Below, piece after piece: positions 9,249-15,208 of a stretch of 64,000 bases of DNA (its first letter is position 1; each line of letters starts with the position of its first letter). Location of the stretch: the NCBI RefSeq assembly GCF_904831005.1, contig NZ_LR882982.1, positions 3,348,001 through 3,412,000 of the forward strand. The letters run 5' to 3'. The position numbers and the translations under genes were made by a program. The DNA is from Microbacterium hydrocarbonoxydans (GTDB taxonomy: Bacteria; Actinomycetota; Actinomycetes; Actinomycetales; Microbacteriaceae). Under the pieces are notes generated by a model. The model was given only the letters and a program-made list of their open reading frames with translations, ran no database searches and was not told where the DNA came from.

Positions 9249-9712
9249 CGACCGCATCCGAGCTGCTCGCGAACGCGATCGGAGAGCTCGCCGGAGCACC
9301 GCGCGAAGGGCTCGGTGAGGAACGGCAGTCGCGCTGGCGCGGACACCGGATCGTCCGCATCGGGGAGGCATGGCATCTCGGGGTGCTGCTGCTGACCGAC
9401 GACCGTGTTCTCGCGACCGCCGAGGTGCTTCGCGCCGCCGACCCGGGACGCCGCGGGTACACCGCGGAGTCGGCCCGCGAACGCGCGGCCCGCCGGGCTC
9501 TCGCGCTGCGAGGCGGGTTCGGCGAGGGCGAGGTCGCGCACATCGGCTGGAGCGTGATCGACGTCGACGCGGTCGACGCCGGCGGATCGTCCGGGCCGCT
9601 GGCCGTCATCGACGGGGTTCCGTCGGTGCGGTGGAGCACCGCCGGCGGCTGGATGCCGTTGGAGGCATATCTTCGCGAGCGGGTGCAGCTGCTGCGCGAC
9701 GCTCAGAGTTGA
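9245..9712 (+). CDS. Conserved hypothetical protein, coupled to the antiporter
   Basis: 155-aa soluble protein with no recognised catalytic motif. It contains an Arg/Ala-rich central helix (TAESARERAARRALAL) and mixed strands ending in WSTAGGWMPLEAYL. The GTG start shares four bases with the antiporter stop (GTGA), so translation is probably coupled and a role with the antiporter is possible. The 3' end overlaps the convergent amidotransferase gene by ten bases. Confidence 0.7.
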   Translation: MTTASELLANAIGELAGAPREGLGEERQSRWRGHRIVRIGEAWHLGVLLLTDDRVLATAEVLRAADPGRRGYTAESARERAARRALALRGGFGEGEVAHIGWSVIDVDAVDAGGSSGPLAVIDGVPSVRWSTAGGWMPLEAYLRERVQLLRDAQS

Positions 9713-10434
9713 TTCGCGGGCGCGAACGTCTGCGCGAAGCGGCGCAGCAGAGCCGCGCCCTCGGTGACGGATGCCGCGAGCACCTGGCGCTGCACGATGT
9801 CGAACTCCTCGGGGTCGAAGTACCCGGTCGTGCGATAGAACGTCATGCGGTCGGCGAAGTCTCGCGGCGTGGGCTCGGGGTGAAACTGCGCCGTGTACAG
9901 GTGCGTGCCCACCCGGTAGGCCTGCACCGGGCAGGTGGCGTTCGTGGCGAGCAGCACCGCGCCGTCGGGCAGTGCGGCTGCGCTCTCTTTGTGAGCCGTG
10001 AAGACCGTGAGGGCGGGGGCGCTCGGCCCGAAGATCGGGTCTTCAGCGGCCGCTGCGGTGGTCTCGATCACGGTGGCGCTTGCGGACTCCGGAGTGGCGG
10101 AGGTGACCTCGCCACCGAGCATCCGTGTCACCACGCCGATGCTGAAGCAGGTGAAGAACGCCGCGATCTCGCCCGCGACGGCGCTGCGCGCGATGGTCTC
10201 GAGATCGGCCTCGACGCGACGCTGCACCGGGGTCTTCGCCGGATCCGTGACGTTGAAGGGCGAACCGCCCACGACCACGCCGCGGTAACGGGCGAGGCGA
10301 ACGGGGTCGAGACGCTCGGTCAGCAGGTCGAGGCGGTCGACGACGTCGACGCCGAGCGCTCGGCGGAACGAGGCGTGCTCGGCATCCGCCGCCCCGAGCT
10401 CAGGGCGCACACAGACGTAGAGAAGCGAGACCAC
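9703..10434 (-). CDS. Class I glutamine amidotransferase domain protein
   Basis: 243-aa single-domain class I GATase. The nucleophile is in FFTCFSIGV (the residue after Cys-Phe is Ser instead of the usual Gly), and the His/Glu pair is in QFHPEPTP. It also has the GGSPFNV oxyanion-type loop. No synthetase domain is attached, so it may be a free glutaminase-like or gamma-glutamyl hydrolase-like enzyme (GuaA N-terminal homologue). Two adjacent GTG codons are possible starts; 10434 is exactly six bases after TAGACT and was chosen for that reason. Confidence 0.8.
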   Translation of the reverse strand: MVSLLYVCVRPELGAADAEHASFRRALGVDVVDRLDLLTERLDPVRLARYRGVVVGGSPFNVTDPAKTPVQRRVEADLETIARSAVAGEIAAFFTCFSIGVVTRMLGGEVTSATPESASATVIETTAAAAEDPIFGPSAPALTVFTAHKESAAALPDGAVLLATNATCPVQAYRVGTHLYTAQFHPEPTPRDFADRMTFYRTTGYFDPEEFDIVQRQVLAASVTEGAALLRRFAQTFAPANQL

Positions 10435-10440
10435 CACGAG

Positions 10441-10446
10441 AGTCTA
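10441..10446 (-). promoter_or_regulatory. -10 element TAGACT for the amidotransferase
   Basis: On the minus strand TAGACT is followed by six bases and then GTG at 10434. Confidence 0.5.
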
Positions 10447-10453
10447 ACGAGGC

Positions 10454-11209
10454 TCAGCGCGACGAGTTCGCCGTGCGTCCCCGGACGATGCCCACGAAGG
10501 TCTCGACGTCGGGCGTCGTGCGCCCTCGGGGCCACGCGAGCGCCACGGTCGAGGTCGGGCCGTCGGCGAGCACTCGGTGATCTGCATCCTTGCGGTGGTG
10601 CAGGCGGGCGAGCGACATCGGGACCACGACCACGCCGATTCCCGTCGCCGCGGTCGCGATCGCCTCATCGGTCGGCAGCGGAGCGAAGGACGGGGCCACA
10701 GAGCCCGGCACCTCGAACCCCGCCAGCGCGTCGTCGGAGGGCGTCATCACCAGCTCGCCCGCGAGATCGGCGAGGGTGAGCTCGTCGGCTGCCATCAGGT
10801 GCGACTCGATCGAGGCCACGACCACCGGCACCTCGTCGTAGAGGGGGATGACGTGCACGGCGTCGGCCGACGGCGCATGACCGAGCGAGTCGGTCAGAGG
10901 CAGCCGCACCAGCGCGGCGTCGAGAGTCGCGAGGGCGTCGAGCTGGGTCGCGGCTTCGATCGGCACGAGCTCGAGCGGAACGCGCGGCATCCGCTGCTTC
11001 CAGGCATCGATCCACTTGCCGGGGGTGGCTCCGGGAACGGCGCCGAGACGGAACGTGCGTGGCTCCTCGGCCTCGGGGGCGGCAGCGTCGAAGGCCACGG
11101 AGGCGGTCTTCTTGGGCGGCTTGGGCGGCGGGAACCGCTGGGCGGGCGCGGCCTTGTTGCGCCGCACCTGTCCGGGCGGGCGCGCAGGTCGCCGCTGTTG
11201 TTTCGCCAT
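10454..11209 (-). CDS. LysR-type substrate-binding domain protein without HTH
   Basis: 251-aa protein. Residues about 50-245 look like the periplasmic-binding-type effector domain of LysR regulators (FRLGAVPGATPGKW; IPLYDEVPVVVASI; ATGIGVVVVPMSLARL). The usual N-terminal winged helix is absent. In its place are 40 residues rich in Lys, Arg and Pro (RRPARPPGQVRRNKAAPAQR), which could bind nucleic acid non-specifically. It may sense a ligand and act on another regulator, or be a degraded regulator; the intact, well-behaved frame argues for a functional protein. Confidence 0.72.
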   Translation of the reverse strand: MAKQQRRPARPPGQVRRNKAAPAQRFPPPKPPKKTASVAFDAAAPEAEEPRTFRLGAVPGATPGKWIDAWKQRMPRVPLELVPIEAATQLDALATLDAALVRLPLTDSLGHAPSADAVHVIPLYDEVPVVVASIESHLMAADELTLADLAGELVMTPSDDALAGFEVPGSVAPSFAPLPTDEAIATAATGIGVVVVPMSLARLHHRKDADHRVLADGPTSTVALAWPRGRTTPDVETFVGIVRGRTANSSR

Positions 11210-11220
11210 CAGCCCAGAGT

Positions 11221-11246
11221 ACCCGGCGGGGATCCGCCCGCCGGGT
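11221..11246 (-). terminator. Hairpin terminator, 10-bp perfect stem
   Basis: ACCCGGCGGG (11221-11230) pairs with CCCGCCGGGT (11237-11246) around a six-base loop. It lies directly after the beta-helix protein gene (minus strand) and before the LysR-like gene. There is no U-tract, which is common for high-GC actinobacterial terminators. Confidence 0.6.
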
Positions 11247-11277
11247 CTGTCAGTCCGTCTGTCTCATGTGGCCGGTC

Positions 11278-11685
11278 TCAGGCGGCCAACCAGAGGCCGC
11301 GGCGATCCGTGGCCACGGTGAGTCCGGCGGCGACGGTCTCGTCGTCGCCGATGCGTGCACCGCGAACGATGCGTGCGCCGGCGCCGACCTCGGTGCGTAC
11401 GCCGACGTGGGCGTTGTCGCCCACCGCGGCGCCCTGGCCGATGTGCGCGTGCGCCTCGATGTGCGCGCCTTCGCCGATCACGGCATCCGGCTCGATCCAG
11501 GCGCCCCGGGCGACTGTCGCGCCGGCTCCGACGCGCGCTCCGGGTTCGACGTACGCACCCGCTTCGACGTGCGCCTTGGGATGCACCTTCGCGCCGTGCG
11601 CGACGAGACCGCGACCATTGGCGTGCTTGCGGTATCGCAGCGTGGCGCCCTGATCGTTCTCGATGTCGATGTAGTTCTTACCCAC
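11278..11685 (-). CDS. Left-handed beta-helix (hexapeptide repeat) protein
   Basis: 135-aa protein. After 25 residues it becomes a run of hexapeptide repeats of the [V/I]-x-x-[G/A]-[A]-x type (AHVEAG AYVEPG ARVGAG ATVARG AWIEPD AVIGEG AHIEAH and so on). This builds a left-handed beta-helix as in gamma-carbonic anhydrases and acyltransferases. No metal-binding histidine triad or acyltransferase extension is evident, so the function is open. The GTG start is preceded by GGGGAGGA six bases upstream, a strong ribosome site. Confidence 0.75.
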   Translation of the reverse strand: MGKNYIDIENDQGATLRYRKHANGRGLVAHGAKVHPKAHVEAGAYVEPGARVGAGATVARGAWIEPDAVIGEGAHIEAHAHIGQGAAVGDNAHVGVRTEVGAGARIVRGARIGDDETVAAGLTVATDRRGLWLAA

Positions 11686-11767
11686 GATTCCTCCCCGTGC
11701 TCCGAACCTGTTCGGATATATCAACAACCACGGGACTGCTCGATTCATTCCCGAGCATGGAATCGGT

Positions 11768-12541
11768 TCAGGACTGGCATACGGGACACCAGAACGTGAT
11801 GCGTTCTCGAGTCGGATCCGCACCGAGCTCCCCGCGGCGGACGGGGGTTCCGCAGCGGCGGCACGGTCGTCCGGCGCGGCCGTAGACCCACGTGCCCTGG
11901 CCCGGTCTGTCGACGCCGGTGAAGGTGCGATGACGGCGGTCGCGATTGGCGCGGATCGTGCGCACGCCGAGCTCGAGCAGCGCCACGACGTCGACCTCGG
12001 GCGTCGGCGTCGTCGGCAGCACGCCGCGCAGGAACAACAGCTCGGCGGCATACTCGTTGCCGAAACCCGCGACGTTGCGCTGGTCGAGCAGCGCGACGTG
12101 GATCGCTCGGGAGTCTGTGCCGAGGCGGCCCGCGGCCTCGGCGGCATCCCAGTCGGGGCCGAGCGGGTCGGGGCCGAGGTGGCCCACCAGCTCGTGCTCG
12201 TCGCGGGTCGGCACGACCTCGATCTCGGCCAGGTCGATGCCGACCGCGTCGCGTTGCGAGGTGCCCACGATCGCTCGCACCTTGAAGGCCGGATGCCGCC
12301 ACTTCTCACCGTGCCGGTAGGTCAGCCAGGCGCCGTCCATGCGCAGATGGGAATGCAGTGTGCTCTCGCCGATGCGCAGCAGCAGATGCTTGCCACGAGG
12401 GATCGAGGCGATGACCGGCTGTCCGGTCAGGTCGACCGTCGCGAAACGCGGAACGCGCAGATCGAAGCGGGTGACCTCTGCACCGACCAGCGCCTCTTCG
12501 AGTCGGCGTGCGGTGCGAAAGACGGTGTCACCCTCGGGCAT
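11768..12541 (-). CDS. Fpg/Nei family DNA glycosylase-AP lyase (Nei2-like)
   Basis: 257-aa base-excision repair enzyme removing oxidised pyrimidines. The start MPEGDTVF gives the catalytic N-terminal Pro2 and Glu3 after methionine removal. The conserved Lys is in PRGKHLLL, and NVAGFGNEYAAELLF is the helix-two-turn-helix. The C-terminus has a four-cysteine zinc finger (CRRCGTPV and CPVCQS). The MPEGDT start makes the upstream in-frame extension untenable. The first 14 bp overlap the end of the EI24 gene, which is upstream in the same direction. Confidence 0.92.
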   Translation of the reverse strand: MPEGDTVFRTARRLEEALVGAEVTRFDLRVPRFATVDLTGQPVIASIPRGKHLLLRIGESTLHSHLRMDGAWLTYRHGEKWRHPAFKVRAIVGTSQRDAVGIDLAEIEVVPTRDEHELVGHLGPDPLGPDWDAAEAAGRLGTDSRAIHVALLDQRNVAGFGNEYAAELLFLRGVLPTTPTPEVDVVALLELGVRTIRANRDRRHRTFTGVDRPGQGTWVYGRAGRPCRRCGTPVRRGELGADPTRERITFWCPVCQS

Positions 12542-13328
12542 CGGTCGATCCCGGCCGCGGCGGTGTCTGTGTGAGGGGAGGAGAGGTCGGTGCAAGCGGC
12601 GTGCGCTCGAGCATGGTGCGGGCGAGCAGGGTGGACCCCGCTACCGCCGCCGGCATGACCGCCACGGCGCCGCCGGGGACCAGGAAGCAGAGCTGCGTCG
12701 CCACCCCGAAACCCAGGACCCGCGCGCGACTGCCCCGGAAGAGCAGTGCACGGTCGGCGGGGGAGAGATCGCGTGCGTCGAACGCGCGCCCGGTGAGTTC
12801 GCGGGCGAGCAGTCGGCCGGTCAGCGTGACGCCGAGCACCGCGCCGAGAACACCGCCCACCAGCGGGATGAGGCCGATCAGAAGCACGGCGACCGCGACG
12901 AGCACACCGAGGAGCACGAGACGCAGACCTTCGCCGAGCGCGGTCCAGAAGCCTCCGCCGTCCGATGCGGGCGGCTCACCGAGGTCGGTCTCGACCGCGT
13001 GCCAGATGCGCTGATAGAACGGATCGCCGATCGCGAGGGCGAGAGCGCTGAACACGGCGCTCGCCAGGGCGAGGGCCGCGACGAGGACGACCAGGCTCAC
13101 GGCGCCGCGGAACAGCGAGCGCCACGGCTCGAGCCAGCGATCCGCGAACGGCGTCAGCGCATCGGAGATCAGTCCGAGTGAGAGCGCGAGGGGCACGAGC
13201 ACGGCGATCAGCAGCACGGCCGCGATCACCGCGGGCACCAGCCCCAGTGCCATGAGCCCGGGACGCCGGCGCCAGGTGCCGAATCCCCGCAGAAGGGTGC
13301 GGATGCCCTCGAAGAACTCCCCGATCAT
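12528..13328 (-). CDS. EI24 domain membrane protein (CysZ-like)
   Basis: 266-aa membrane protein with four to five hydrophobic segments: about 25-50, 73-100, 135-165 and 205-225. It belongs to the EI24/CysZ family, whose Gram-negative member CysZ imports sulfate; function in actinobacteria is unknown. The motif GDPFYQRIW is conserved. The C-terminal 25 residues are Pro/Thr-rich and hydrophilic. Its -10 element lies six bases upstream of ATG 13328 and overlaps the stop codon of the preceding HAD gene. Confidence 0.8.
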   Translation of the reverse strand: MIGEFFEGIRTLLRGFGTWRRRPGLMALGLVPAVIAAVLLIAVLVPLALSLGLISDALTPFADRWLEPWRSLFRGAVSLVVLVAALALASAVFSALALAIGDPFYQRIWHAVETDLGEPPASDGGGFWTALGEGLRLVLLGVLVAVAVLLIGLIPLVGGVLGAVLGVTLTGRLLARELTGRAFDARDLSPADRALLFRGSRARVLGFGVATQLCFLVPGGAVAVMPAAVAGSTLLARTMLERTPLAPTSPPLTQTPPRPGSTDARG

Positions 13329-13334
13329 GCCTCC

Positions 13335-13340
13335 AGCCTA
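13335..13340 (-). promoter_or_regulatory. -10 element TAGGCT sharing the HAD stop codon
   Basis: The TAG stop codon of the upstream HAD gene (13338-13340) is the first half of TAGGCT, which ends six bases before ATG 13328. Confidence 0.5.
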
Positions 13341-14039
13341 GGAGGCCGCCGAAGAAACAGTCGCGTCGGGAACGAGTGCGCGCAGCATCCGCACATCGAG
13401 GTCGAGCATCGATCGCACCGAGTGTGCGCCGGGTGGCACCGCATGGGCCGCATTCCCGATGACGACGGTGGCGCACCCGGCCTCCCACGCTGCAGTGGCG
13501 CCCACGAGGGAATCCTCGAGGGCCACGCAGCGTCGTGCGGGGAGTCCGAGCGCGGCAGCTGCCCGCAGATAGGGGTCCGGCGCAGGTTTGAGACGGATCG
13601 CGTCATCGGCCGTCACCATGGTGCGGAACGACGACAGGTCGACCGACTCCGCGAACCGATCGACCCAGTGCCGCGGAGATGACGTGACGAGGGCCACGGG
13701 CACCCGCGCGACGCTCAGGGCGTGCAGGAGATCCTCGGCGCCGGGCCGCCACGAGACGTCGTGAGAGTAGGCCTCCAGGGAGCGCCGGTCCAGCTCGGCG
13801 ACGACCTCGGCGACCGGCTCCGCGAGGTCGAGACGGGTGTGCAGCAGGCGGGCTGCCGCGACGAGATCCAGACCCTCGGCTGCGGCGACGACGCCGGCGA
13901 CGAGGGATGTCGTGTGCGGGAGGGCCTGGGAGCGCTCGCGCACGAATCGGTCGATCACAAGGAGCCACGTGCGCTCGGTGTCGAGCAATGTGCCGTCCAT
14001 GTCGCTCAGCACCGCCCAGGAGGGCGCGTCGTCGTGCAT
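13338..14039 (-). CDS. HAD family hydrolase (beta-phosphoglucomutase/phosphatase subclass)
   Basis: 233-aa HAD protein with subclass I cap. Motif I is DMDGTLLDTE (nucleophile and acid Asp), motif II is VTSS, the Lys is in RLKPAPDPY, and motif III/IV is ALEDSLVGATAAWEAG. It probably hydrolyses a small sugar or organic phosphate. The start MHDDAPSW is supported by GAGAGGA upstream. It is divergent from a GntR/UTRA regulator, which may control it; the neighbourhood (HAD, GntR/UTRA, secreted phosphoesterase) hints at phosphorus or phosphoester use. Confidence 0.85.
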   Translation of the reverse strand: MHDDAPSWAVLSDMDGTLLDTERTWLLVIDRFVRERSQALPHTTSLVAGVVAAAEGLDLVAAARLLHTRLDLAEPVAEVVAELDRRSLEAYSHDVSWRPGAEDLLHALSVARVPVALVTSSPRHWVDRFAESVDLSSFRTMVTADDAIRLKPAPDPYLRAAAALGLPARRCVALEDSLVGATAAWEAGCATVVIGNAAHAVPPGAHSVRSMLDLDVRMLRALVPDATVSSAAS

Positions 14040-14176
14040 GGAGATCCTCTCGCCGCCGCGATCCGGACGGGTCGCTCCGTCCATCCCGTCGGCCGCACGA
14101 GGACGTCGAGCGGACGCGTGGGAAACGGCGCATGAACGGCAGGAGGACGCCTGAGGAAACCCGATGGACAGCTGTG

Positions 14177-14188
14177 TGCACGTGTGCA
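14177..14188. promoter_or_regulatory. 12-bp dyad between HAD and GntR genes
   Basis: TGCAC-GT-GTGCA is a perfect dyad in the 258-bp divergent spacer, a size and position compatible with a GntR-family operator. TACGCT at 14231-14236 could be the -10 of the regulator. Confidence 0.3.
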
Positions 14189-14297
14189 GCGACCACGCGA
14201 CGGCGGCTCCGAGAGCCGGTGTCACGTGGGTACGCTGGCGGCGGGTCGCGCCCCCGAGAGCACCTCGATCGAGCGCGCCGTGAGAGGAGGGGCGCAC

Positions 14298-15053
14298 GTG
14301 CATCGGTATCGCGAGATTGCACGCGACCTGTCGACGCAGATCGTCGACGGCCGGTTCGACGCCAGCGGCATGCTGCCCGCAGAGGACCAGCTCGCCCGCA
14401 CCTACGAGGTCTCGCGCGGCACCGTGCGCAACGCGCTCGTACTGCTTGCGAGGCAGGGCACCATCGCGCCCAGACGCGGCTCGGGCTGGCTCGTGCGCAC
14501 GACTGTGCAGAGCCAGCGGTTCTCAGAGCTGCGCTCCTTCGCCCAGTGGGCGTGGAGTCGGGGGATGGAACCGGGTGGTCTGGTCGTCTCGCAGGGGCGT
14601 CGTGCCCCCACCGCCCTCGAGGTGCGCAGGCTCCGGGGCGGCGCACGCACCGGAGACGTGCTCGAGGTCGTGCGGTTGCGGCAGCTCAACGGTCGGAACG
14701 TGATGCTCGAGCGCACGGTGTACCCGACGTGGATCGCCCCGTTCATCGAAGACCTCGCGCCCGATGAGCCTTCAGTCGTCGGAGCCCTCGAACAGCGTCA
14801 CGGCGTGCGAATGGTGCACGGGGAGCATTCGATCGACGCCATCGCCGCGTCGAGTGACGACGCCCGGCTGCTCGAGGTGCGTCGGTCCAGTCCTCTGCTC
14901 CGCGTGAACAGAGTGAGCTACGCGGCCGACGGGAGCGCGATCGAGGCCGGCGACGACCGCTATCTCGCTGACACCATGTCGTTCCAGGTGCAGGCATCGC
15001 TGCAGGGTGCGCACCTCACCCGCCAGGCAGGACTCACCCGCCAGCAGGGGTGA
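14298..15053 (+). CDS. GntR family regulator with UTRA effector domain
   Basis: 251-aa HutC/PhnF-type regulator. Residues 1-65 form the winged helix (HRYREIARDLSTQIVDG; LPAEDQLARTYEVSRGTV). Residues 90-235 form the UTRA ligand domain with the typical FSELRSFAQW and LLRVNRVSYAADGSAIE. It starts at GTG 14298, preceded by AGGAGG. UTRA domains bind small sugars, amines or phosphorus compounds; the ligand is unknown. The 155 bp after its stop lead to the secreted phosphoesterase on the same strand. Targets are probably the divergent HAD gene and itself. Confidence 0.88.
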   Translation: MHRYREIARDLSTQIVDGRFDASGMLPAEDQLARTYEVSRGTVRNALVLLARQGTIAPRRGSGWLVRTTVQSQRFSELRSFAQWAWSRGMEPGGLVVSQGRRAPTALEVRRLRGGARTGDVLEVVRLRQLNGRNVMLERTVYPTWIAPFIEDLAPDEPSVVGALEQRHGVRMVHGEHSIDAIAASSDDARLLEVRRSSPLLRVNRVSYAADGSAIEAGDDRYLADTMSFQVQASLQGAHLTRQAGLTRQQG

Positions 15054-15124
15054 TCCGCGGCACTGGACTCGTGTGCGCACGCGTCCATACCGAGGCTGCG
15101 GATACGGCGGATCCTTGGTCTTCC

Positions 15125-15153
15125 GTTCACCTTCCGTGCACTCCCGGTTGGGA
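15125..15153 (+). promoter_or_regulatory. Candidate PHO box upstream of the phosphoesterase
   Basis: GTTCACC at 15125, GTGCACT at 15136 and GTTGGGA at 15147 are spaced exactly 11 nt apart. In Streptomyces, PhoP binds direct repeats of 11-nt units built on GTTCACC. The first unit is perfect, the second has five of seven matches, the third is weak. It would place the phosphoesterase under phosphate-starvation control. Confidence 0.4.
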
Positions 15154-15208
15154 CTCGGCGCCGATCGTCGAGTCATCCACCCCCGTCTCTCGGAAGGACG
15201 ACACACGC

